Assembly: GCA_019416425.1 (NCBI GenBank)
Contig: DXXK01000001.1
Location: 1-20,885, forward strand
Source of the DNA: Bacteroidales bacterium
GTDB taxonomy: Bacteria; Bacteroidota; Bacteroidia; Bacteroidales; Muribaculaceae
Direction: 5' to 3'
Length of the DNA: 20,885 nucleotides
This document shows positions 1 to 7,680 of the stretch, one piece after another. The notes below the pieces were generated by a model that made no database searches, was not told the origin of the DNA, and saw only the letters and a program-made list of their open reading frames with translations. The translations under genes and the position numbers were made by a program. Within the stretch, counting starts at the first letter, position 1. The number at the start of each line of letters is the position of its first letter.

Positions 1-1
1 G

Positions 2-997
2 GAATTAGCGATGGACTTGGGAACGGCCAACTCCATCATCATTCATAATGACAAGATCGTTGTGGACCAGCCGAGCGTGGTCGCAATCGAGAACAAGACA
101 GACAAGCTGCTGGCAGTCGGCGAGAAGGCTCATCAGATGGAAGGCAAGGAGCCCCCGGGCATCCGTACAATCCGTCCGCTGCGAGATGGTGTGATCGCCG
201 ACTTCAACGCCGCCGAACAGATGATCCGCGGCATGGTCAAGATGGTCAGCAGCAAGCGCCGTCTATTCACTCCGGCACTCCGCATCGTGGTCTGCATCCC
301 CTCCGGCTCGACCGAGGTCGAGATCCGCGCCGTGCGCGACTCCAGCGAACACGCCGGAGGCCGTGACGTATACATGATCTACGAGCCTATGGCCGCAGCC
401 CTGGGCATCGGCCTGGACGTAGAGGCGCCCGAAGGCAACATGATCGTAGACATAGGCGGCGGCTCCACCGAGATCGCAGTGATCTCGCTGGGAGGTATCG
501 TCTCCAACAAGAGCATCCGTATCGCCGGCAACGACCTGACCGCCGATATCCAGGCCCACATGGCCAACCAGCACAACGTCAAGGTGGGCACCACCATGGC
601 CGAGCTGATCAAGATCAACGTCGGCTCCGCAATCCCCGACCTGGAGGACGCTCCGGAACCCTACATCATCTGCGGCCCCAACAAGATCAACTCGCTGCCG
701 ATGGAAGTTGCCGTGACGCACGATGAAATAGCACACTGCATCGACAAGACCATCCAGAAGATGGAGACCGCCATCCGTGACGCGCTGGAGCAGACTCCTC
801 CTGAGCTCTACGCAGACGTGGTGCGCAACGGTATTTACCTGGCCGGCGGCGGCGCCCTGCTCCGCGGTCTCGCCAAGCGATTCACCGATAAATTCGAAAT
901 CCAGTTCAAGGTGCCAGAGGACCCGTTGCACGCAGTGGCCAAGGGTACCGGCGTCGCGCTGAAGAACATCAACAGGTTCTCCTTCCTGATCCGATAA
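2..997 (+). CDS. mreB: MreB, actin-like rod-shape protein (5' partial)
   Basis: MreB is a bacterial actin that assembles on the inner face of the cytoplasmic membrane and guides the elongasome. The ATG at 11 is probably internal: the frame is open to the window edge and reads Glu-Leu-Ala before Met-Asp-Leu-Gly-Thr-Ala-Asn, and in the family this phosphate-1 loop is normally preceded by about 10-15 residues. Counting from that Met, phosphate-2 motif DIGGGSTE starts at about 147 and the adenosine motif LAGGGALLRGL at about 277. 328 residues are visible against a usual length near 340, so only a few are missing. The stop is TAA at 995-997, and mreC follows after 21 bp, so co-transcription is likely. 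The promoter lies outside the window. Identity is very secure; only the true start is unknown. Confidence 0.97.
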   Translation, partial: ELAMDLGTANSIIIHNDKIVVDQPSVVAIENKTDKLLAVGEKAHQMEGKEPPGIRTIRPLRDGVIADFNAAEQMIRGMVKMVSSKRRLFTPALRIVVCIPSGSTEVEIRAVRDSSEHAGGRDVYMIYEPMAAALGIGLDVEAPEGNMIVDIGGGSTEIAVISLGGIVSNKSIRIAGNDLTADIQAHMANQHNVKVGTTMAELIKINVGSAIPDLEDAPEPYIICGPNKINSLPMEVAVTHDEIAHCIDKTIQKMETAIRDALEQTPPELYADVVRNGIYLAGGGALLRGLAKRFTDKFEIQFKVPEDPLHAVAKGTGVALKNINRFSFLIR

Positions 998-1018
998 CGC
1001 TAAGCCAATTGGTTCGGA

Positions 1019-1864
1019 ATGAAAAACCTGATAAACTTCATTCTGAAATATTCGCGCTGGTTTGTCTTCACGGCATACATGGCGATAAGCATAGTTCTGC
1101 TGGTAGTTAACCATAACTATCAGCAGTCCATCTATTTATCATCTGCCAACGTAGTGACAGGAACGGTCTACGACAGCTGGTCGTCCGTGACCGGGTATTT
1201 CCACCTGCGCAGCATCAACCAGAGCCTGCAACAGCGCAACGCCGACCTACAGAACCAGGTGCTCAACCTGGAGAACCGTCTCAACCAGCTCCAGGCCATA
1301 ATCAGCGACAGCATCCCGACGCCGACTGTGGAGCGCTTCGGATATGTGCCGGCACAAGTAATCAACAACAACACCCGCCATCCGCGCAATTTCTTCACCA
1401 TTGACCGCGGAGAGCTGGACGGCGTCATCACCGGAATGGGCGTGGTGGACCAGAACGGCATAGTTGGCATAGTCAACGTAACCGGCCCCCACATGTCGCG
1501 CGTCATCTCGCTGCTGAACGAGACGCAGAGGTTCTCGGTCAAGCTGAAGGACAAGCCATTCTATGGCTCATTAGTATGGCGCGGCGAGGACCCAAACACA
1601 GCATACGTCGAGGAGATACCCCGTCACGCCGAATACCAGATAGGCGACACAATCGTGACCTCCGGCTTCAGCACCTCGTTCCCCGAGGGCATCCCCGCCG
1701 GAATTATCCTGAGCCGCGTACACAGCAAGGATGACTCTTTCTTCACATTCAAGGTGCGCCTGGCGTCCGACTTCCGGACACTCAGCGCCGTCCGCGTGAT
1801 CAAGGATATATACAAGAACGAGATTGATTCATTGGCAACATTCGATGCCTCAATGCCCAGGTGA
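1019..1864 (+). CDS. mreC: MreC, rod shape-determining protein
   Basis: MreC is a bitopic periplasmic scaffold that links MreB/MreD to PBP2 and activates the RodA-PBP2 synthase. The 281-aa product has a short cytoplasmic N terminus, one membrane helix at about residues 14-31, a heptad-rich coiled coil at about 64-96 (the LQQRNADLQNQVLNLENRL region), then a beta-rich MreC domain to the C terminus with typical segments such as GVVDQNGIVGIV and GDTIVTSGFSTSFPEGIPAG. Length and order fit the family. The ATG at 1019 starts just before the membrane helix. It lies 21 bp after mreB and 4 bp before the likely mreD start, so it sits inside one operon. No unusual feature is seen. Confidence 0.96.
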   Translation: MKNLINFILKYSRWFVFTAYMAISIVLLVVNHNYQQSIYLSSANVVTGTVYDSWSSVTGYFHLRSINQSLQQRNADLQNQVLNLENRLNQLQAIISDSIPTPTVERFGYVPAQVINNNTRHPRNFFTIDRGELDGVITGMGVVDQNGIVGIVNVTGPHMSRVISLLNETQRFSVKLKDKPFYGSLVWRGEDPNTAYVEEIPRHAEYQIGDTIVTSGFSTSFPEGIPAGIILSRVHSKDDSFFTFKVRLASDFRTLSAVRVIKDIYKNEIDSLATFDASMPR

Positions 1865-1868
1865 ACTG

Positions 1869-2390
1869 ATGAACCGTAGCTTTGTACACACACTCATAGT
1901 CATGCTGTTGCTGGTCATAGCCCAGGTGCTGATATGCAACCACATCATGCTGTTCAACATGGCGACGGCCTTCGTGTTCATATATGTGATCGTGAGCCTG
2001 CCTATGAACCTCAAGACTGACGTGCTGCTGACCTGGGCGTTCCTGGCCGGACTTGTGGTGGACATCTTCTCCGACACGCTCGGAGTGAACTCTCTGGCAT
2101 GCACCATGCTGGCCATGATCAAAAGACCCGTGCTGTTCGCCTTCATCCCACGCGACGACCATACCAAGAACGTGGTCCCATCGCTGCAGACACTCGGGTT
2201 CTCGGTCTATGCCAAGTACCTCGTATCTATGGTCACGCTGTACTGCGCCATGGTCTTCACCATCGAATATTTCAGTTTTGCAGATATCAAACAGATTGTC
2301 GTAATGACCGCTGCCAGTTCAGTGTTCACCACCCTGGTCCTGATGGCAGTGGATTGCCTCATAATCTCGAAACGTGAGAAAAGATTATAA
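1869..2390 (+). CDS. mreD: MreD, rod shape-determining membrane protein
   Basis: MreD is a small integral membrane partner of MreC in the elongasome. I start it at the ATG at 1869, four bases after the mreC stop, giving 173 aa that begin MNRSFVHTLIVMLLLVIAQV and enter a membrane helix at once. An in-frame ATG at 1824 would add 15 polar residues and overlap mreC by 41 bp, which is less likely. About five hydrophobic segments are visible, with the conserved stretch LAGLVVDIFSDTLGVNSLA in the middle, as in Bacteroidota MreD. The 3' end overlaps the GTG start of mrdA by 17 bp, which suggests translational coupling. Sequence conservation of MreD is low, so the call rests on hydrophobicity, the central motif and position. 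Confidence 0.93.
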   Translation: MNRSFVHTLIVMLLLVIAQVLICNHIMLFNMATAFVFIYVIVSLPMNLKTDVLLTWAFLAGLVVDIFSDTLGVNSLACTMLAMIKRPVLFAFIPRDDHTKNVVPSLQTLGFSVYAKYLVSMVTLYCAMVFTIEYFSFADIKQIVVMTAASSVFTTLVLMAVDCLIISKREKRL

Positions 2391-4227
2391 CTTAGAGAAA
2401 CGGAAATTCGTCATCGGCGGTTTTGTCGTCGTCATAGTCCTGATCTACATCCTCCGGCTGTACAACCTGCAGATCGGAGATGGCAGCTACAAGGGGCAGG
2501 CCGACAGCAACGCCTTCCTGCGGCGCACCATCTACCCGGCGCGCGGTCTGATCTACGACCGCAACGACCGGCTGATAGTGCTGAACAAACCCGCCTACGA
2601 CATCATGATAATTCCCAAGGACGTGGCGCCCTTCGACACCGCCGGACTCTGCTCCGTACTGAATATCACCAAGGAACAGCTCAAGGAGAAATGGCAGGAG
2701 ATGAAGGACATCCACAAGAATCCTGGCTACTCCGCCTACACTCCACAGAAGCTCATATCGCACCTGTCGCAGGAAGACTATGGCAAACTGCAGGAGAAGC
2801 TCTACATGTTCCCAGGCTTCTTCATCCAGACGCGCACTGTGCGTGAGTACGCCACCAAGGCCGGAGGCAACATCCTGGGCAACATCCGCGAGGTATCGGC
2901 CAACGACATCGAGAACGACCGATACTACCGCCGAGGCGACTATACGGGCGACTTAGGTATTGAGAAGAGCTACGAGAAGGCGCTTCGCGGCAACAAAGGA
3001 ATAGAGATCCTGATGAAGGACGCCTACGGCCGTATCAAGGGCAAGTACGAGAACGGAGACTTCGACATAGCGCCCATCGCAGGTCATGACCTTAAACTCA
3101 GCATAGACTGGGACCTCCAGGAATACGGCGAACTGCTGATGATCAACAAAATCGGGGCAATCGTGGCTATCGAGCCACAGACCGGCGAGATTCTCTGTCT
3201 GGTCACCTCCCCCAGCTATGATCCGTCGCTATTGGTGGGCCGTGACCGCGGAAAGAACTACACGGAACTGTCGCGAAACTTCTTCAAACCACTGTACAAC
3301 CGCGCCATCCAGGCATCGTATCCCCCGGGATCGACGTTCAAGCCCACTCAGGGCCTTATCTTCCTGCAGGAAGGTACGGTCAACCTGCACACCATGTATC
3401 CATGCTATCATGGATACGTTAACAGACTGCGCGTAGGTTGCCATGGCCATGCCTCCCCGATAGCACTGAAACCGGCCATACAGACATCGTGCAACGCATA
3501 CTTCTGCTGGGGATTGAAGAACTTCATCGACAAGCCCGGCACAAAGCCGTCGCAACAGCTCGAGAAGTGGAAGGACTATATGGTCGAGATGGGCTACGGC
3601 TACAGGCTGGGCGTAGACCTGCCGTCGGAGGGACGCGGTTTCATACCGAACCCCGGTACCTACGACAAGTCGTTCCGCGGTCCGAACTGGCGCGCCAACT
3701 CCATCATATCGATTGCCATCGGGCAGGGCGAGGTTCTGGCTACACCCCTTCAGATCGCCAACCTGTCGGCCACCATCGCCAACCGCGGCTGGTACCGCAC
3801 TCCGCATGTGGTCAAGGAGATAGCCGACAGCACCATCGACGCCAAGTACAAGAAGCGTCACCGTCCCCACATCAAGAAGGAATACTACGAGGCTGTGGCC
3901 GAGGGCATGCGCATGGCCGTGACCGGCGGTACTTGCCGGGGCGCGAACCTGGCCGGCATCGAGGTCTGCGGCAAGACCGGTACAGCCCAGAACCCCCATG
4001 GCAAGGACCACTCGGCGTTCATGGGCTTCGCTCCGTACCACAATCCCAAGATCGCCGTCTGCGTATACGTACAGAACGCCGGCTTCGGAGCCACGTTCGG
4101 CGTCCCCATCGGCAGCCTCATCATGGAGAAATACCTGACCGGTGGCATCGCGGAGAGCCGGAAGCATATTGAAGAAAGAATGTTAAACTCTAACACCATA
4201 GTCAACAGTGGAGTCAAAAAGCACTGA
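2374..4227 (+). CDS. mrdA: Penicillin-binding protein 2 (peptidoglycan D,D-transpeptidase)
   Basis: PBP2 cross-links peptidoglycan strands made by RodA during lateral wall growth. The 617-aa product has one N-terminal membrane anchor (about residues 11-29), a PBP dimerisation/pedestal region (about 45-220), and a transpeptidase domain. Catalytic motifs are all present: STFK with Ser320 and Lys323, SCN at 372-374, and KTG at 534-536. Cys343, Cys356, His359 and Cys373 surround the active site and recall the zinc site known near the active site of E. coli PBP2. The start is GTG at 2374, inside the end of mreD; MRKDYNLEKRKFVIGG then leads into the anchor. The stop lies 20 bp inside rodA. Both junctions imply coupled translation. 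It is a class B PBP target of beta-lactams. Confidence 0.97.
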   Translation: MRKDYNLEKRKFVIGGFVVVIVLIYILRLYNLQIGDGSYKGQADSNAFLRRTIYPARGLIYDRNDRLIVLNKPAYDIMIIPKDVAPFDTAGLCSVLNITKEQLKEKWQEMKDIHKNPGYSAYTPQKLISHLSQEDYGKLQEKLYMFPGFFIQTRTVREYATKAGGNILGNIREVSANDIENDRYYRRGDYTGDLGIEKSYEKALRGNKGIEILMKDAYGRIKGKYENGDFDIAPIAGHDLKLSIDWDLQEYGELLMINKIGAIVAIEPQTGEILCLVTSPSYDPSLLVGRDRGKNYTELSRNFFKPLYNRAIQASYPPGSTFKPTQGLIFLQEGTVNLHTMYPCYHGYVNRLRVGCHGHASPIALKPAIQTSCNAYFCWGLKNFIDKPGTKPSQQLEKWKDYMVEMGYGYRLGVDLPSEGRGFIPNPGTYDKSFRGPNWRANSIISIAIGQGEVLATPLQIANLSATIANRGWYRTPHVVKEIADSTIDAKYKKRHRPHIKKEYYEAVAEGMRMAVTGGTCRGANLAGIEVCGKTGTAQNPHGKDHSAFMGFAPYHNPKIAVCVYVQNAGFGATFGVPIGSLIMEKYLTGGIAESRKHIEERMLNSNTIVNSGVKKH

Positions 4228-5677
4228 CAATAGTCTGGGAGGATTCCGTGGCGTGGACTGGGTCACTGTTTGCCTCTACCTTGTGCTGGTATGCGCCGGG
4301 GCAATAAGCATATATGCAGCAAGTTATGACTTCGACAACGCCTCGCTGTTCGACCTGAACGAGTTCTCGGGCAAGCAGATCCTGTGGATCGGCCTCTCGC
4401 TTGTTGTAGGCGGCATCATCCTGATCATGGACTACAAACTGTTCAAGATCTATGCCTACCCCATCTACATCATGGTCCTGATGGTCCTGCTGCTGACCAT
4501 ATTCATAGCGCCTGATGTCAAGGGATCACATTCCTGGATAGTGATGGGACCGGTAAGCCTGCAGCCTGCCGAATTCGGCAAGTTCGCCACGGCCCTGGCC
4601 TTGGCCAAGCTGTTCGACTCATACAACTTCAGCCTCAACGCCAAGATCAGCAACTATTTCCGCGCGCTGATCATCATCTTTCTGCCCATCATCTTCATCC
4701 TGTTGCAGAACGAGACCGGCAGCGCGCTGGTTTACATATCGTTCATTTTCGTACTGTATCGCGAGGGCATGAGCGGACTGGTGCTGTTCTCCATCCTTTG
4801 CGCCATCGCCTACTTCGTGATTGCCGTCAAGTACGCAACTCCCTTGATTCTGGGCATACCAACGGGCGAGTTCACAGTGTTCCTGCTCATCACATTGATA
4901 TTCGCGCTTATGCTGCTGTTCTACTGTAAGGATGTGATCATAGCTCGCAACGTCATCATCGGCTTTGCCGCGGCCGGTGCCGTGGTAACCATCCTGGCCC
5001 TATGCGGATTGGTGGTGAACGGTACGGTCTTTTTCCTGACCATCCTGACATGCGCCATCATCTATGTGTCCATCGCCATGTTCCGGCACCGAATCAGCAA
5101 GTTTGTCGTGACCATCGGCTTCTGTCTGGTGTCGGTGATGTTCATGTTCTCAGTCAATTACGCCTTCAACCAGATTCTGCAGCCCCACCAGCAAGGCCGT
5201 ATCAAGGTAGCATTGGGTATCGAGGAAAACCTTCGCGGCGCGGGCTACAACGTCAACCAGTCCAAGATCGCCATCGGGTCGGGCGGCGTGGCGGGTAAGG
5301 GTTTCCTGAACGGCACGCAGACCAAGCTGAAATATGTGCCCGAGCAGCACACCGACTTCATATTCTGCACCATCGGCGAGGAGGAGGGCTTCATCGGCGC
5401 CACCGCCGTGCTGCTGCTGTTCCTTGCCCTGATATTACGATTGATATACTTAGCAGAGCGACAACGGTCGCCGTTCGAACGGGTCTACGCCTACTGCGTG
5501 GTGTCGATACTGATATTCCACCTCTGCATCAATGTCGGCATGGTGATCGGACTGTGCCCTGTGATCGGTATACCGCTACCCTTCTTCAGTTATGGCGGCT
5601 CGTCGCTATGGGGCTTCACAATCCTGCTGTTCATCCTGCTGCGGCTTGATGCCGCGCGCAAGGAACGGATGGACTGA
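4208..5677 (+). CDS. rodA: RodA, SEDS-family peptidoglycan glycosyltransferase
   Basis: RodA is the multi-pass SEDS polymerase that extends glycan strands from lipid II together with PBP2. Family landmarks are present: GPVSLQPAEFGK at about 114-125, the QSKIAIGSGG and GKGFLNGTQTKL loop at about 351-384, and PEQHTDFIF, where Asp383 matches the catalytic Asp262 of E. coli RodA. The C-terminal GIPLPFFSYGGSS motif is intact. At 489 aa it is about 120 aa longer than E. coli RodA. The extra length lies between the SLQP motif and the catalytic loop (about residues 190-320) and looks like several added membrane helices. The start is GTG at 4208, overlapping the end of mrdA by 20 bp. Gene order and motifs make RodA far more likely than FtsW. 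Confidence 0.96.
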   Translation: MESKSTDNSLGGFRGVDWVTVCLYLVLVCAGAISIYAASYDFDNASLFDLNEFSGKQILWIGLSLVVGGIILIMDYKLFKIYAYPIYIMVLMVLLLTIFIAPDVKGSHSWIVMGPVSLQPAEFGKFATALALAKLFDSYNFSLNAKISNYFRALIIIFLPIIFILLQNETGSALVYISFIFVLYREGMSGLVLFSILCAIAYFVIAVKYATPLILGIPTGEFTVFLLITLIFALMLLFYCKDVIIARNVIIGFAAAGAVVTILALCGLVVNGTVFFLTILTCAIIYVSIAMFRHRISKFVVTIGFCLVSVMFMFSVNYAFNQILQPHQQGRIKVALGIEENLRGAGYNVNQSKIAIGSGGVAGKGFLNGTQTKLKYVPEQHTDFIFCTIGEEEGFIGATAVLLLFLALILRLIYLAERQRSPFERVYAYCVVSILIFHLCINVGMVIGLCPVIGIPLPFFSYGGSSLWGFTILLFILLRLDAARKERMD

Positions 5678-5709
5678 GCTCGAAAAAACATCAGTTAAGA
5701 GGATTTTCA

Positions 5710-5741
5710 TTTGGCAATGTCGCGGGAATTCGCTACTTTTG
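5710..5741 (+). promoter_or_regulatory. Bacteroidota-type promoter for the 5872-7619 unit
   Basis: TTTG at 5710-5713 and TACTTTTG at 5734-5741 match the Bacteroidota -33/-7 consensus (TTTG and TAnnTTTG) exactly, with a 20-bp spacer. A start site near 5748 would leave a leader of about 125 nt before the ATG at 5872. The site is 33 bp downstream of the rodA stop, and no terminator hairpin is seen between them, so read-through from the mre-mrd operon is also possible. The rest of the 194-bp gap holds nothing else I recognise. Confidence 0.75.
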
Positions 5742-5871
5742 TGGAAAATCCTGCAACTTCAGCCGGAATCTGAATAAAAACAAGCGGTTGAGGTGTTATA
5801 ACCAGAAAGGCACAGCGGATTCCACAAAACCGAGCCTTTTGAACAATAAATAGACTATATAACCCGATATT

Positions 5872-6246
5872 ATGGCAAACAAGAGAGAATTCAAGAAATT
5901 CGTCGACGAGCTCGGAGCAACCGTGATCGACGAGATGATCGACGCATACCGCAACGTGAAGGATGTTGACCAGGAAAAAATAGCCCAGGCCATGGAGATG
6001 CTGCTTGGTGCCATAGGCAAAGCCAAGAACAACAGCAACGTGTACTTCGACCGCGGCGAGCGTGCATTCGAGGACAAGAAGGCTTACTCCAAAGCCAAGA
6101 AGGAGTTCTTCACAGCTCTGTTCAACAAGATCCAGACCGAGTTCAGCGAGGAGGTAAACCAGGCACTGAAGCTATTCAACTCCGCCCTTCCCGCCGAGGA
6201 ACGCGAGCGTAACAAGGCCTATGCCGCCGCTGCGGCCAACGCTTGA
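5872..6246 (+). CDS. Small conserved-looking cytosolic protein, function unknown
   Basis: I do not recognise a characterised family. The 124-aa product has no signal peptide, membrane helix or cysteine. It is highly charged and almost wholly helical by inspection, starting MANKREFKKFVDELGATVIDE and ending in an alanine-rich tail (AYAAAAANA). The mix of Lys, Glu and Asp with regularly spaced Leu, Ile and Phe suggests a helical bundle or a partner-binding protein. It is the first gene behind the promoter at 5710-5741 and ends 5 bp before the ATG of the acyltransferase gene, so the two are probably co-expressed. Start choice is simple: the ATG at 5872 is the first in frame. Codon use resembles that of its neighbours, so it is a real gene, but no function can be assigned. 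Confidence 0.85.
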   Translation: MANKREFKKFVDELGATVIDEMIDAYRNVKDVDQEKIAQAMEMLLGAIGKAKNNSNVYFDRGERAFEDKKAYSKAKKEFFTALFNKIQTEFSEEVNQALKLFNSALPAEERERNKAYAAAAANA

Positions 6247-6251
6247 GCGAC

Positions 6252-6803
6252 ATGGCCAACCTATGGGGCAAAATATTGAAATGGATGGGATGGAGAGTCG
6301 ACATTACGGCTCCCCATCTCGATAAATGCATAATCTGTGTCGCGCCCCATACCTCGAACTGGGATTTCATCATCGGACTGCTGGCCTACAAGTCATTGGG
6401 CCGGCAGGCCAATTTCCTGATGAAAGAGTTCTGGTTCTTCTGGCCCATGGGATGCCTGATGCGCAAGTTAGGAGGCATTCCGGTACCTGCCAAGGGTTCC
6501 AAGGGAAGCCTTAGCCATCATCTGGTGGAGGAATTCGAACGCAGAAGCTACATGAACTTAGCTGTGACTCCCGAAGGCACCCGCAGCCGGACCTCGACAT
6601 GGAGACGTGGATTCCTGTATATCGCCGCCGACGCCCATGTCCCCATCCTGCTCGGCGTGATCGACTACAAGCACAAGGAGGTCATAATCCGCGACTCGTT
6701 CCACACCACGGGCGACGTGGACCGCGACATGGCTGCGGTGAAACAGTACTACTCCCGCTTCCCTGACGCAGCCAAGTATCCCGAGAAATTCTCCACCGAA
6801 TAA
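6252..6803 (+). CDS. PlsC-like lysophospholipid acyltransferase family protein
   Basis: This 183-aa protein carries the glycerolipid acyltransferase motifs: HTSNWD, with His33 and Asp38 of the HX4D catalytic pair, a GGIPVPAKGSKGS stretch at about 74-86 that fits the second motif, and PEGTRSR at 107-113, the acyl-acceptor phosphate-binding motif. It probably acylates a lysophospholipid or glycerol-phosphate derivative at the inner membrane; the substrate cannot be read from sequence. It is short for a PlsC and lacks a clear N-terminal membrane helix, though a hydrophobic patch (FWFFWPMGCL) follows the first motif. I use the ATG at 6252; a TTG at 6243 would add three residues and overlap the previous stop. 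The amidase gene follows after 18 bp. Confidence 0.88.
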   Translation: MANLWGKILKWMGWRVDITAPHLDKCIICVAPHTSNWDFIIGLLAYKSLGRQANFLMKEFWFFWPMGCLMRKLGGIPVPAKGSKGSLSHHLVEEFERRSYMNLAVTPEGTRSRTSTWRRGFLYIAADAHVPILLGVIDYKHKEVIIRDSFHTTGDVDRDMAAVKQYYSRFPDAAKYPEKFSTE

Positions 6804-6821
6804 CAATCCACTACAACCGTT

Positions 6822-7619
6822 ATGATTACCAAAGACCTGCATGTGTGCCTGATGCCGTTACAGATACAATGGAACGACAAGATGGCCAACCTGGCCGAGC
6901 TGGAGGAACGAATCAAGCAGGTGCATCCCCAGACGGACCTGCTGATCCTGCCCGAGACATTTTCAACAGGATTCCCTACCGGCAAGGACAAGGAGACCGT
7001 CCGCGACATGGCCGAAAGGAATTCCGGCGAGACCATGGACCGCATCAGGGAACTTGCAGCCAAGTATCATATAGCCATTGCCGGCAGCTTTATCGCCGAC
7101 ACGGGCGGTTCGCTCTACAACCGTGGGTTCTTTATCGAGCCTAACGGCGAGGAGACGTTCGAGGACAAGCACCATCTGTTCAGCATGGCCGGCGAGGACA
7201 AGGTATTCTCGCGCGGATATGGCCGCATGCGTGTCCGCTACCGTGGCTGGAACCTGGCGATGGTGGAATGCTACGACGTGCGATTTCCGGTATGGTGCCG
7301 CAACGTGGACAATGAGTACGACGCCCTGGTCATCGTGGCCAACTGGCCTGAGGTCAGGATCGACGCATGGAACAAGCTGCTGCCGGCACGCGCCATAGAG
7401 AACCAGGCCTACGTCTGCGCGGTGAATTGTCTCGGCACGGACGACAACGGCTACAAGTACGTCGAGGCATCGCAGGTCATCGATTTCAAGGGCCGCGACA
7501 TATCGATCCGCGTCGAGGCCTCCGGCCTGATCTACGCGACTCTGGTTCGCGACAAGCTTGACGGTTTCCGCGCCAAGTTCCCCGCCTGGCGTGACGCCGA
7601 TCCGTTCAGGCTGATCTGA
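6822..7619 (+). CDS. Nitrilase-superfamily amidohydrolase, omega-amidase (YafV) type
   Basis: The 265-aa product has the Glu-Lys-Cys triad of carbon-nitrogen hydrolases: Glu45 in LILPETFSTGF, Lys116 in FEDKHHLF and Cys150 in VECYDVRFP. The LPETFSTGF form and overall length are typical of YafV/omega-amidases, which hydrolyse 2-oxoglutaramate or 2-oxosuccinamate to the oxo acid and ammonia and serve in glutamine transamination clean-up. That substrate is inferred from the family and not shown by the sequence. It is cytosolic, with no signal peptide. It is the third gene of the unit starting at 5734, 18 bp after the acyltransferase, and ends 14 bp before a strong terminator. No functional tie to the acyltransferase is apparent. 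Confidence 0.9.
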   Translation: MITKDLHVCLMPLQIQWNDKMANLAELEERIKQVHPQTDLLILPETFSTGFPTGKDKETVRDMAERNSGETMDRIRELAAKYHIAIAGSFIADTGGSLYNRGFFIEPNGEETFEDKHHLFSMAGEDKVFSRGYGRMRVRYRGWNLAMVECYDVRFPVWCRNVDNEYDALVIVANWPEVRIDAWNKLLPARAIENQAYVCAVNCLGTDDNGYKYVEASQVIDFKGRDISIRVEASGLIYATLVRDKLDGFRAKFPAWRDADPFRLI

Positions 7620-7633
7620 CAGGAATATGGCAC

Positions 7634-7666
7634 AAAAAAGCCACGGACTGAGTCCGTGGCTTTTTT
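7634..7666. terminator. Bidirectional intrinsic terminator
   Basis: A perfect 15-bp inverted repeat, AAAAAAGCCACGGAC and GTCCGTGGCTTTTTT, is separated by the loop TGA. The A-run and T-run flank a GC-rich stem, so the hairpin ends in a U-tract on both strands. It lies between the convergent amidase gene (ends 7619) and clpC (ends 7681) and probably stops both transcripts. Confidence 0.93.
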
Positions 7667-7680
7667 GTATAGGTAATTGA

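Noticed and set aside
263..1114. Long minus-strand open frame (283 codons) opposite mreB
   Set aside because: It mirrors a highly conserved gene in GC-rich DNA, has no recognisable domain, and its composition (Val, Asp, His, Gly) is that of a reverse-strand shadow.
1824..1868. Earlier mreD start at 1824
   Set aside because: It would add a polar stretch overlapping mreC by 41 bp; the ATG at 1869 leads directly into the first membrane helix.
3229..4167. Minus-strand open frame of 312 codons opposite mrdA
   Set aside because: It is a shadow of the PBP2 coding frame; no start context, domain or promoter supports it.
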